Assembly: GCA_018263575.1 (NCBI GenBank)
Contig: JAANWX010000105.1
Location: forward strand, 1 to 40,796
DNA length: 40,796 nt
Source: Chloroflexota bacterium
Lineage (GTDB): Bacteria; Chloroflexota; Anaerolineae; Anaerolineales; UBA11858
Direction: 5' to 3'
A model generated the notes under the pieces. That model ran no database searches and had not been told where the DNA came from. It saw only the letters and a program-made list of their open reading frames with translations. A program made the translations under genes and the position numbers. The first letter of the stretch is position 1. Each line of letters opens with the position of its first letter. This document shows positions 1 through 7,755 of the stretch, piece after piece.

Positions 1-573
1 CGTAGTCATAGTAGCTGGTGTATCTCCAGCGAAGGACTACACCTTTTGAAGTTGAGCTAGTTTACAGTTCGTTAGCTATGGACGTTACTTTACCAGCTAT
101 GGTATGTTTCCTCTTTAGGTGACACCGCACTCTCGTTGTGCCACTCCTGAAGTCTGGAAGAGACGCTAATCTGATAAGGAATGCCTTGTCTAGCTACTGA
201 ATTCTCGCTCTCAAGTTTGTTGTTTAAAACTTCAAACTTCCCTTATTTGGGCAATTCAACGGGGGCCGCCCAGTTGCGGGAAAGCCGCACGCTGGTAAAT
301 ATGGGGAATTAACCCCATTGCGACTACGGGGAGGGAGAGGACTAATCCCCTCTCTCTTACCCTCTTTCGGCAAACCTCGGAGGTCTTGCCCCGTATTTTT
401 GAGATGATACAGAATGTGCTTAAAAATCTCTCGAGTTCCCAACCTATGGTATCATTCTCCCTAGCCCTCAACAGCACCCAATCACGCAACACGTCTTGAC
501 CCATCACGTTGACCAGCCCTAAATTTTACTCATTACTCATCACTCTTTACTCGTCACTCACCACCTTTCCCCC
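1..573. other. Non-coding, hairpin-rich region at the window edge
   Basis: No convincing gene is visible; open frames here are short and look like chance. The sequence has several stem-loops: AAGTTTG pairs with CAAACTT near 215-241, and three hairpins lie close together at 270-357 (described separately). The last 60 bases before the next fragment are C/T-rich with repeats of the ACTCATCACTC type, like other pre-gene spacers in this window. The 5' part may belong to a feature that continues outside the window. Confidence 0.5.
259..360 (+). other. Three consecutive hairpins resembling a group II intron 3' end
   Basis: Hairpin one (270-295) has CCAG/CTGG and TGCGG/CCGCA stems, a GAAAG loop and a two-base CG bulge on the 3' side. 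This is the general shape of a group II intron domain V. Hairpin two is ATGGGG (301-306) with CCCCAT (313-318). Hairpin three pairs AGGGAGAGG (332-340) with CCTCTCTCT (349-357) and is followed by TACCC, reminiscent of domain VI and an intron terminus. The basal stem is short, the AGC triad is not clear, and no reverse transcriptase is visible, so this is at best a decayed or ORF-less intron end. Confidence 0.25.
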
Positions 574-774
574 ATGACCCTAAAAAACCACCTCACCCGT
601 TGGAAAAAAGAAACCCTTGATCCCCTCCTGAACCGTTTCTCCGAGCGGAGGACTGATTTTAAAACCTCCTCCGAGATTCCCCTGCCGCGTTTGGCACTCC
701 CGCAAGACGGCGGGGAGGAATACCTTGAAAAACTGGGCTTCCCCGGGGAATACCCTCCTCCGGAAAGCGGGTGA
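574..774 (+). pseudogene. N-terminal fragment of methylmalonyl-CoA mutase large subunit
   Basis: The frame starts at ATG 574 and gives 66 residues. It contains the signature early part of methylmalonyl-CoA mutase alpha subunits: a helix with ETLDPLLNRF, then DFKTSSEIPLPRL, then EEYLEKLGFPGEYP. In intact proteins the next residues are the substrate-channel strand (FTRG..YRGRLWTMRQ) of a protein of more than 500 residues. Here the match stops after GEYP (about 756) and a stop codon follows at 772-774. The rest of the TIM barrel and the B12 domain are absent, so the fragment cannot be active. It is fused to the tail of an unrelated gene. The family call rests on remembered motifs. Confidence 0.65.
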
Positions 775-796
775 CTATACGAAGAGTACGGCATGG

Positions 797-1315
797 AACT
801 CTCACATCCGGAAAGCGCTTCCTGTACTGGCCATTCTCTTCTTTCTCCTTCTCAACCTCCAGAGCTGGACCCTCCATCCCGACCACGGACCTGACCGGCC
901 AGCCCCAGAGATGGCCTGGTTCAAACTCGAGCTTCTCTACCAGCAAGCTGCCGATCACCTCAACCAGCAAATCGCGTCCCGTCCCGCCGAAACCCTTCCC
1001 GTCCTCGCCGCCGGGGACGTAGGCGTTTTGGGATACCATACCACCACGCGGGTTCTAGACACGGTTGGGCTTAACTCCCCCCAAACCTTGAAACATTATC
1101 CGCTGGACGAATCCTTCTACGCCATCAACTACGCCATTCCCCCTGCCCTGATTCGCGACCAAAACCACGATTATTTGGTCATCTTAGAGATCTATGGACG
1201 AGAAGGATTGCTAAAAGATTCTCATTTCAACGAAGATTACCGGCTACTACATAAACTCCCCACCGACATCTATGGCAGTGACGGGATGTTGATCTTCGAA
1301 AGAGAGCTTCCTTAA
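797..1315 (+). pseudogene. C-terminal fragment of a multi-pass membrane protein (glycosyltransferase-39-like)
   Basis: The open frame runs from 725, but homology-like sequence begins around 797-809. It shows one hydrophobic segment (residues ALPVLAILFFLLLNL), then a soluble tail with GDVGVLGYHTTTRVLDTVGLNSP and a YAINYAIPPALI stretch. In Chloroflexota, tails of this type end large ArnT/GT39-like membrane glycosyltransferases of 400 or more residues. Only the last membrane segment and the tail are present, and no start codon with a ribosome site fits. It is read in a different frame from the mutase fragment just upstream, so the two are physically joined but not fused in frame. The exact family is uncertain. 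Confidence 0.5.
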
Positions 1316-1456
1316 GTCAGCAGAATTTCATCTTTTTCTTTGGTACAATTACGCTGAGGCATAAAGGTAACTATTACAAATCATGTTGCTTCCTTAAAAA
1401 GCATGTATCCGCGCACATCAATGAAATCAGCGTCATCCACGTTCCATTAAACCCTC
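1316..1456 (+). promoter_or_regulatory. Spacer with an extended -10 motif (TGGTACAAT)
   Basis: TTTGGTACAATTACG around 1339-1353 has the extended -10 form (TGG + TACAAT) seen at several other places in this window. It lies about 105 bp before the helicase start at 1457. The remaining bases hold no gene, no clear terminator and no Shine-Dalgarno sequence next to the 1457 ATG. Confidence 0.35.
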
Positions 1457-3550
1457 ATGCTCCAATATACCACCCCCCAACTCTCCATCATCGAATCGCC
1501 CTTCGATGCCAAAACCTTCCTCCACGGCCCAGCCATGACCGGGAAGACCACGGCTGGCGTGGAGCGCATCTCCTATCTGATTGAAAACGGAGTCCCGGCC
1601 GGGTCAATCCTCATTCTCGTCCCGCAGCGCACATTGGCCGAGCCGTATCGACAGGCCCTCTACCATCCAGACCTTCCCGCCGGGGGATTGGTTACCACCC
1701 TCACCGTTGGCGGCTTGGCCCGCCGTTCCCTGGAAACCTTTTGGCCCCTCATCTCCGAAGAATCCGGGTTCGCCCAGCCCGATCTCCCCCCCACCTTCCT
1801 GACCATGGAAAGCGCCCAATACTACATGGCTCACATCGTCCGCCCTTTCATGCGTGAGGAGGGATATTTTGAAACCGTCACCATCAAACGTAACCGCCTC
1901 TACAGCCAAATCATCGATAACCTCAACAAGGCCGCCGTGGTGGGATTCCCGCACACCGAACTTGGCGAACGCCTCCAATCCGCTTGGGTGGGAGAACTGG
2001 CCCAATCCCGCGTTTACGCCGACGCCCAAGACTGCGCCAACGCCTTTCGCGACTTTTGCCTGGAATACAATCTGCTCGACTTCTCCCTCCAAATCGAACT
2101 TTTCCGCGACCTGCTGTGGCCCAACCCCACCTGCCGCCGCTACCTGACCGACACCTATCGTCACCTCATCGCCGACAACCTGGAGGAAGATGTCCCTCTT
2201 ACCCACGACCTCCTCGAAAACTGGCTCCCCGACTTTGATTCCGCGCTCTTGATTGCCGACCACGAAGCAGGGTATCGCCGCTTCTTGGGGGCGGATCCCG
2301 ACAGCGCCAGGCGGCTCCGGCACGTGTGTGGGAAAGAGGTGGAATTCACCACCCCGCTGGTTTCCTCCCCCGCCGTCCAAGCCTTCAACGCTCACCTGAC
2401 CCCCGCCATCCGCCGCGAACTCCCCCCGCCAGGATTGCCCACCCTCGATATTGACTCCGCACTGAGCATCGAAATCCGCCAATACTACCCCGAAATGCTG
2501 ACCTGGGTGGCGGATAAAATCCGGTCTCTAGTGGAAGAGGGGACACCACCCGGGGAGATTGTCGTCCTGGCCCCCTTCTTGAGCGACGCCCTGCGTTTCT
2601 CGCTTCGGGAGCTGCTCATTGCGCAGGGAATCCCCAGCCGGTCCCACCGCCCGTCGCGCGCCCTGCGGGAAGAGCCGACCACCCATGCCCTGCTCACCCT
2701 TGCCGCGCTGGCCCATCCCCAGTGGGAAATCACCCCTTCCCAATCTGACGTCACCTACGCCCTCCTTCAAGCCATTAAAGGCTTAGACCTCATCCGCGCC
2801 CGCCTGCTGACGAAAATCATTTACCGGGCAACGCAGGGCAAACCCACTCTCTCCAACTTCGAGCGCATTCGTCCAGAGACACAAGAGCGCATCACGTACC
2901 AACTCGGCAACCGTTATCAGGCCCTCAGAGATTGGCTCTACGCCTACCGGGAAAACGATCCCCATCCTCTTGACCATTTTCTCAGCCGGCTCTTTGGAGA
3001 ACTCCTCTCCCAACCAGGGTTTGGGTTCCACACCGACCATGACCAAGGAGAAATTACGGCTAACCTCATTGAATCTGTCCAAAAGTTCCGTTGGGCCGTT
3101 GGAAAAACCCTGGAGGCGGCGGATGTGCCTCTCGGCAAAGAATATCTACTCATGGTCCAAGATGGGGTGATAGCGGCGCAATACATCAAACGCTGGGGTG
3201 CGCCACCCGATGACGCGGTTTTCATGGCCCCCGCCTATACTTTTTTGATGAACAACCATCCTGTGACCTACCAATTCTGGCTCAACGCCGGGGCACGGGG
3301 TTGGTACGAGCGCATCTACCAACCGCTCACCCATCCTTACATTCTCAGCCGAGATTGGGAGCAAGGCGAAATATGGACCGACGCCAACGAGACTGAAGTC
3401 AGCCTGGAACGCCTCCAGCGCCTGGCAAGCGGCCTGCTCCGCCGTTGCCGGGAGAAAGTCTACATTGGCATCTCAACCTTGAGCGAACAGGGCTATGAGC
3501 AGAAAGGGCTGCTGCTGCAAGCGGTGAACCGGGTGTTGCAGGAACGGTAG
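1457..3550 (+). CDS. AddB-like degenerate UvrD-family helicase subunit
   Basis: This 697-residue protein begins with a P-loop, GPAMTGKT (residues 24-31), followed by ILVPQR, which matches helicase motif Ia of the UvrD/PcrA superfamily. The middle contains LLIADHEAGYRRFL where a Walker B would sit but without the DExx signature. The C-terminus has VYIGISTL in place of the usual YVGITRA motif VI. This is the pattern of AddB/RexB or RecC-like subunits, helicase-fold proteins that lost motor motifs, although here the Walker A is kept. No C-terminal nuclease domain or cysteine cluster is present. The partner motor (4481-6685) and a separate nuclease (7756-8610) lie downstream, so it probably scaffolds a DNA-end resection complex. 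There is no Shine-Dalgarno sequence before ATG 1457. An active accessory helicase is the alternative. Confidence 0.7.
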   Translation: MLQYTTPQLSIIESPFDAKTFLHGPAMTGKTTAGVERISYLIENGVPAGSILILVPQRTLAEPYRQALYHPDLPAGGLVTTLTVGGLARRSLETFWPLISEESGFAQPDLPPTFLTMESAQYYMAHIVRPFMREEGYFETVTIKRNRLYSQIIDNLNKAAVVGFPHTELGERLQSAWVGELAQSRVYADAQDCANAFRDFCLEYNLLDFSLQIELFRDLLWPNPTCRRYLTDTYRHLIADNLEEDVPLTHDLLENWLPDFDSALLIADHEAGYRRFLGADPDSARRLRHVCGKEVEFTTPLVSSPAVQAFNAHLTPAIRRELPPPGLPTLDIDSALSIEIRQYYPEMLTWVADKIRSLVEEGTPPGEIVVLAPFLSDALRFSLRELLIAQGIPSRSHRPSRALREEPTTHALLTLAALAHPQWEITPSQSDVTYALLQAIKGLDLIRARLLTKIIYRATQGKPTLSNFERIRPETQERITYQLGNRYQALRDWLYAYRENDPHPLDHFLSRLFGELLSQPGFGFHTDHDQGEITANLIESVQKFRWAVGKTLEAADVPLGKEYLLMVQDGVIAAQYIKRWGAPPDDAVFMAPAYTFLMNNHPVTYQFWLNAGARGWYERIYQPLTHPYILSRDWEQGEIWTDANETEVSLERLQRLASGLLRRCREKVYIGISTLSEQGYEQKGLLLQAVNRVLQER

Positions 3551-3558
3551 GTTGGCAG

Positions 3559-3660
3559 ATTGGGGAGCGGTATACTGGGAAACTGGGAAATTGGTGGTTC
3601 CCAGGTGCAATTATTATGCCCTCTGGGTACACACTCCAAAAACGGGGGTGCAATGCATCC
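3559..3660 (+). repeat. Copy 1 of a 72-bp direct repeat flanking the HEPN gene
   Basis: Positions 3559-3630 match 4238-4309 with one mismatch (C3568 versus T4247). The next 30 bases are a looser match ending in GTGCAATGCA. The unit contains the G-rich post-stop repeat, an internal CCCAG...CTGGG dyad and a GTGCaaTGCAC-type palindrome. Related GTGCNNTGCAC palindromes recur at 32734 and 32848. Confidence 0.85.
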
Positions 3661-3815
3661 GCGCACCTGCTCCCTGCTTACCCTGTTTTCCCCTGCTCCC
3701 TGCTTACCCTGTTTTCCCCTGCTCCCTGCTCCCTGTTCCCTGTTTCCCTGTTCCCTGTTTTCCTGTTTCCCTGTTTCCCTGTTCCCTGTTTACCCTGCTT
3801 ACCCTGTTTTCCTAG
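3661..3815 (+). repeat. C-rich short tandem repeat before the HEPN start codon
   Basis: Irregular tandem units of CCCTGTTT, CCCTGTT and CCCTGCTTA fill the 155 bases before ATG 3820. Open frames extend through this tract and would encode Pro/Cys/Phe repeats, but they are composition artefacts. No Shine-Dalgarno sequence is present. Confidence 0.85.
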
Positions 3816-3819
3816 CCAT

Positions 3820-4221
3820 ATGAAAGACAGTTCACAACAATTACTTGACAAAGCCGCCCGCGCTATTGAAGCCACTGAAGCTCTGCTGGAGAACGGCATC
3901 ATTGAATTTGCTATTGGACGCGCGTATTATGTTATGCTTTATATCACCAAGGCTTTACTCAACGAGAATGACGTCCACTTCATCAGATTTGACGAAATTC
4001 ACAACTCATTTGAAAAGGCCTATGTAGATACCGGCATATTCGAAGTAAAATATCATTATTGGCTTGTTGACGCATTTAGACAAAGAATTATCGGTGACTA
4101 CTACACTGAAGTCACTGCCACGGAAGGTGAGGTGCAAAAGATTCTTGAACAAAGCCAAGAATTTTTAAAGGCAGCACAGCGGTATTTGGAAAATAAAGAG
4201 CAGGATACTGGGGAGGGGTAG
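3820..4221 (+). CDS. HEPN domain protein (UPF0332-like)
   Basis: The start was placed at ATG 3820, giving 133 residues, because sequence further upstream is only CCCTGTTT repeat. The protein is all-helical, with AIGRAYYVMLYITKALL (residues 31-47), the hallmark second helix of UPF0332/HEPN proteins, and a third helix with RQRIIGDYY (87-95). The catalytic RxxxxH motif of toxic HEPN ribonucleases is not seen, so a non-catalytic or antitoxin-type HEPN is more likely. No minimal nucleotidyltransferase partner is adjacent. The gene sits alone between two helicase genes, is AT-richer than both, and lies inside a unit bounded by 72-bp direct repeats. This suggests a late insertion rather than a true operon member. 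Confidence 0.7.
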   Translation: MKDSSQQLLDKAARAIEATEALLENGIIEFAIGRAYYVMLYITKALLNENDVHFIRFDEIHNSFEKAYVDTGIFEVKYHYWLVDAFRQRIIGDYYTEVTATEGEVQKILEQSQEFLKAAQRYLENKEQDTGEG

Positions 4222-4237
4222 ATTGGGAAACTGGGAT

Positions 4238-4340
4238 ATTGGGGAGTGGTATACTGGGAAACTGGGAAATTGGTGGTTCCCAGGTGCAATTATTATGCCC
4301 TCTGGGTACGCACTTCCAAAACCATGAAGTGCAATGCACC
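4238..4340 (+). repeat. Copy 2 of the 72-bp direct repeat
   Basis: This is the second copy of the unit at 3559-3660, lying 679 bp downstream, after the HEPN stop codon. The core differs by one base; the distal part ends in AAGTGCAATGCACC, a better palindrome than in copy 1. Confidence 0.85.
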
Positions 4341-4480
4341 TACTATTTCACCCTGTTTTCCTGTTCCCTGTTTCCCTGTTTCCCTGTTTCCCTGTTCCCC
4401 TGATACCCCTGTTTTCCTGTTACACCTGTTCCCCTGCTTACCCGATTTCCCCAATCCCTAGTCACTGATTCCCAATACCT
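4341..4480 (+). repeat. C-rich short tandem repeat before the UvrD-like gene
   Basis: Units of CCCTGTTT, CCTGTTCC and CCCCTG continue to about 4440, then a short CCCAATCCC tail runs to the ATG at 4481. This is the same arrangement as before the HEPN gene. No Shine-Dalgarno sequence is visible. Confidence 0.8.
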
Positions 4481-6685
4481 ATGCTCCAACCCCGACCCTC
4501 CCAAGAAAAAATCCTCGAATACACCACCGGCACCATGGGCGTTTCCGCCGTCCCGGGGAGCGGGAAGACCTGGACGCTGTCCCTGCTGGCGGCCGACATC
4601 ATTGCCCGCAACGTCCTTGACTTGGACCAAGAAGTCCTCATTGTCACGCTCGTCAACTCTGCCGTGGATAATTTCACGCAGCGCATTGGCGAATTCTTGA
4701 AACAGCGCGGACTGCTGCCGCATTTGGGCTACCGCGTGCGCACTCTGCACGGCCTAGCCCACGACATCGTTCGGGAGCGGCCGGCCCTGGTGGGTTTGGA
4801 CGTCAATTTCCAAATCGTTGACGAGCGGGAAGGAAACCGCATTCGCACCAGCGCAGCCGAGGAGTGGCTCTACCAGCACCCCAACTTCTTTGACGATTAT
4901 CTCGACCCCGATTTTGATGAGGGAAAAAGGGATTGGGTGCGGCGTGAAAAACTCCCCCGCCTGGTAGATGACATCGCCTACCAATTCATCCGCACCGCCA
5001 AAGATATGCAGCTCACGCCCCAAGCCGCGCGCGAACGCCTGGATGACCTTCCCATCCCCCTCCCCCTGGCAGAAGCTGGGGTCGAAATTTATGGCGCATA
5101 CCAGCATTCCCTGGCCTACCGGGGCGCGGTCGATTTCGATGACCTCATCCGGCTCGCGTATCAGGCCCTTCAACTTGACGAAGATTTACTGGCCCGCCTC
5201 CGCCATCAGTGGCCCTATATTTTGGAAGATGAAGCCCAGGACAGCAGCCAGGTGCAGGAAAAAATTCTCCGCCTCTTGGCACAAAACTGGGTGCGGGTGG
5301 GCGACCCCAACCAGGCCATTTACGAGACTTTCACCACCGCCAAACCGGAACTTCTCCGCGACTTCATTCGAGAGGCCGATTTCCCACGCACGCTCCCCAC
5401 CTCGGGGCGCAGCACTTCCAGCATTATCTCCCTTGCCAATTCTTTGGTGGAGTGGACACAAAGCGAGCATCACCTGGAGGCGGCACGGACGGCCCTCGCG
5501 CCCCCCTACATCCAACCCACCAGCCCGGATGACCACCAGGCCAATCCCCCCGACCGGGCCGAGCAAATCCACCTCATTGAAAAAGGGTACAGCCCAAAGG
5601 GAGAACTAAAGGCTATCGCCAAGTCCCTCGAACAGTGGCTGCCCGACCATCCCGAGGAGACCGTGGCCGTCCTCGTCCCCCGCAACACCCGCGCCCAACA
5701 TCTGGCGGACCTCCTCCGCCAAGCGGATATTGAACCGGTGGAAACCTTGCTGCGCAGCACCAGCCAAACCCGAAAAACGGCGGGGGCGTTGGGCAATATT
5801 TTAGCCTATTTGGCTAATCCTGGTTCCGCCAACAAATTGGCCAGCGTTTACCGGGTCTGGCGGCGGGATGCCAAGGAAGGGGAAAACAAAGAAGTCTGGG
5901 AAGAGGTCAAAGAATTGGCGCAACTGATCCGAAAATGCTCCCACGTGGAGGATTTTCTAGCTCCCGGCCCTGACCAAGACTGGCTATCCACCCTCGACCT
6001 GGAGGAAGAACAAGAGGCCTCTCTGCGCGATTTCCGGGAGATGGTAGAGCGCTGGCTAAAGACCATCCTCTTGCCCATTGACCAAATGATCCTCACCCTC
6101 TCGCAAGATTTGTTCACCACGCCCATGGAATTGGCCATTGCCCACAAATTGGCCGTCTTCCTGCGCCAGTTGAGCAACGCCCACCCCAATTGGGGCCTCC
6201 CCTCCCTGACCGATGAACTAGCCGTCGTGGCCCGCAACGAACGCCGGTTCATCAGCTTCACCAGCGACACCGGCTTTGACCCTGAAGCGCACAAGGGAAA
6301 GGTCGTCCTTACCACCGCGCACAAGGCCAAGGGGCTGGAATGGGACAGAGTTTACGTGATTTCGGTCAATAATTATAATTATCCCTCCGGGGCCGCTTAT
6401 GACCAATATATCTCCGAAAGGTGGTACGTGCGCGACAACCTCAACCTCCCAGCGGAGACTCTAGCGCAATTGAAAGCCGCTTTCTCCGACGATGTCTTCC
6501 ATTGGTACGAGGAAGGCACAGCCTCCCAAAAAGCGCGCGTGGAATATGTTAAAGAACGCCTGCGTCTTTTATACGTGGGCATCACCCGCGCAAAGAAAGA
6601 GCTGGTCATCACCTGGAATAAAGGCCGCCGAGGGGAATTGCAGCCGGCGCTGGCCTTTGTGGCGTTGCAGGAAGACAGGAACTAG
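4481..6685 (+). CDS. UvrD/AddA-like superfamily 1 DNA helicase
   Basis: This is a 734-residue ATP-dependent 3'-5' DNA helicase. Visible motifs are the Q-motif RPSQEKIL (Q8), Walker A AVPGSGKT (23-30), Walker B/II DEAQD (250-254), motif III GDPNQAIYETF, motif V TTAHKAKGLEWD (611-622) and motif VI LYVGITRAKKEL (from 697). All motor motifs are intact. The protein stops soon after motif VI, so it lacks the C-terminal PD-(D/E)XK nuclease of AddA/RecB; a separate nuclease gene lies at 7756-8610. It probably supplies translocation for an AddAB-like end-resection complex with the 1457-3550 product. PcrA/UvrD2-type repair helicase is the alternative. The ATG at 4481 follows a C-rich tract with no ribosome site. 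Confidence 0.85.
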   Translation: MLQPRPSQEKILEYTTGTMGVSAVPGSGKTWTLSLLAADIIARNVLDLDQEVLIVTLVNSAVDNFTQRIGEFLKQRGLLPHLGYRVRTLHGLAHDIVRERPALVGLDVNFQIVDEREGNRIRTSAAEEWLYQHPNFFDDYLDPDFDEGKRDWVRREKLPRLVDDIAYQFIRTAKDMQLTPQAARERLDDLPIPLPLAEAGVEIYGAYQHSLAYRGAVDFDDLIRLAYQALQLDEDLLARLRHQWPYILEDEAQDSSQVQEKILRLLAQNWVRVGDPNQAIYETFTTAKPELLRDFIREADFPRTLPTSGRSTSSIISLANSLVEWTQSEHHLEAARTALAPPYIQPTSPDDHQANPPDRAEQIHLIEKGYSPKGELKAIAKSLEQWLPDHPEETVAVLVPRNTRAQHLADLLRQADIEPVETLLRSTSQTRKTAGALGNILAYLANPGSANKLASVYRVWRRDAKEGENKEVWEEVKELAQLIRKCSHVEDFLAPGPDQDWLSTLDLEEEQEASLRDFREMVERWLKTILLPIDQMILTLSQDLFTTPMELAIAHKLAVFLRQLSNAHPNWGLPSLTDELAVVARNERRFISFTSDTGFDPEAHKGKVVLTTAHKAKGLEWDRVYVISVNNYNYPSGAAYDQYISERWYVRDNLNLPAETLAQLKAAFSDDVFHWYEEGTASQKARVEYVKERLRLLYVGITRAKKELVITWNKGRRGELQPALAFVALQEDRN

Positions 6686-6833
6686 GAAACCAGGAATCAG
6701 GGAAAAGGGCAAGGCAAACGCATTTTAGCGCACACCTCCTCAACACCAATTTTCTTCCCCGCGAATTGCATGGTAAAATGTCTGTACAGGCACTGAAAAA
6801 GAGTACTTGGAGAATCTAATTGGAGATTTAAAA

Positions 6834-7133
6834 ATGGCTACCCTAACCTTAAGTGACATTCTTGACGATATACAAATCGCCGAACAAGGATTGCGAAAAT
6901 TCGAAAGACGATATTGGATCAGTTCAGATGATTTTTACGATCTCTATGCACACGGGTTGCTAGATAATGGTGAAAATGGCGAGGACTTTGCAGAGTGGGC
7001 CGGGCACTATAAGCTCCGCCAAAAACGACTCTCCGCCTTAAAAGAAATTTCTTCTAAACGCGTAAAAACGCTTCAGAAAAAAGAAGGAAAAACCATTAAC
7101 CTGGCACCTGCTGAACCTGTGCTTGAGATCTAG
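6834..7133 (+). CDS. Putative antitoxin of a TumE-like toxin-antitoxin pair
   Basis: The start at ATG 6834 is preferred over TTG 6807 because GGAG lies about 8 bases upstream. The product has 99 residues, is rich in charge and is predicted helical: an N-terminal helix SDILDDIQIAEQGLRKFERRYW, a FYDLYAHGLLD segment, EDFAEWAGHYKL, then a basic tail. Small proteins with this FExxYxxxSxxFYxxY...DFxEWAG pattern commonly precede DUF6516/TumE toxins. The stop codon is 2 bp before the next ATG, which implies co-translation. The antitoxin role is inferred from adjacency and pattern. A TGGTAAAAT -10-like motif lies at about 6771-6779. Confidence 0.65.
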   Translation: MATLTLSDILDDIQIAEQGLRKFERRYWISSDDFYDLYAHGLLDNGENGEDFAEWAGHYKLRQKRLSALKEISSKRVKTLQKKEGKTINLAPAEPVLEI

Positions 7134-7135
7134 CC

Positions 7136-7540
7136 ATGAACTCCTTCTCACGTTCCAACTATGAAGGTCTGATCTATTCCCTCTCTGAAGAACATCCTGA
7201 AATCACATCTTCAACTCTTCGCCTTTATACGAATAGCTCTACCTCAGCTATCCTACGGGGAAGTATTTATTTTCGAAGCGAACTCGAGTTGCGCATTTTT
7301 GAATACATTGACCTGACCGATGGGGAAATATTCGAATACAACTATGCCGTCTACCGAGGAAACACCAAAGTCCGTTGGTACGATTCGCAACCTCACCCGG
7401 AAGATCAAGATTTAGCCTCGACCTTCCCTCATCATTACCATGAAGAACCAAACATTAAAAACAACCGAAAGCCCGCGCCCGGAATCTCATTTAAAACACC
7501 CAATCTCCCAACCTTGATCACGAGCTGCCTTAACTTGTGA
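7136..7540 (+). CDS. TumE-like (DUF6516 family) toxin
   Basis: This 134-residue protein has features remembered from the DUF6516/TumE family: a beta-rich core (SAILRGSIYFRSELELRIFE), a YNYAVYRGN..VRWYDSQPH segment, a histidine motif TFPHHYHEE and the closing PAPGISFKTPNLPTLI. The length agrees with the family. It directly follows the putative antitoxin with a 2-bp gap. The toxic mechanism is not deducible from sequence. The pair lies between the UvrD-like helicase and the nuclease gene, so it either rides in this locus or guards it against loss. Base composition is less GC-rich than the helicases, in line with a later arrival. Confidence 0.65.
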   Translation: MNSFSRSNYEGLIYSLSEEHPEITSSTLRLYTNSSTSAILRGSIYFRSELELRIFEYIDLTDGEIFEYNYAVYRGNTKVRWYDSQPHPEDQDLASTFPHHYHEEPNIKNNRKPAPGISFKTPNLPTLITSCLNL

Positions 7541-7755
7541 TTTCTGACTCTACACCAGAGGAGATTTCTTAACCCAGCCCTCCTGCTTCCCCTCTCCCTT
7601 ATACCCTCGCATCCCCTCCCCCTAGCTCCCTATAACCTCATCACCGATATCCCACCATCCTACCAATCTACCAATACACCAATCTCACCAATCTACCAAT
7701 CTACCAATCTACCAATATACCAATCTCACCAACCTACCAGTATACCAACCTCCCA
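7541..7755 (+). repeat. C-rich spacer with CCAATCTA tandem repeats
   Basis: The first 100 bases are pyrimidine-rich (CCCCTCCCC, CCTCATCACC). From about 7660 the sequence is an imperfect tandem array of an 8-base unit (CCAATCTA / CCAATATA), ending at the nuclease ATG. No gene and no Shine-Dalgarno sequence is present. Confidence 0.85.

Noticed and set aside
1604-2482. Long open frame (292 codons) on the minus strand opposite the AddB-like gene
   Set aside because: It is antisense to a gene with clear helicase motifs and has the composition of a codon shadow in GC-rich DNA.
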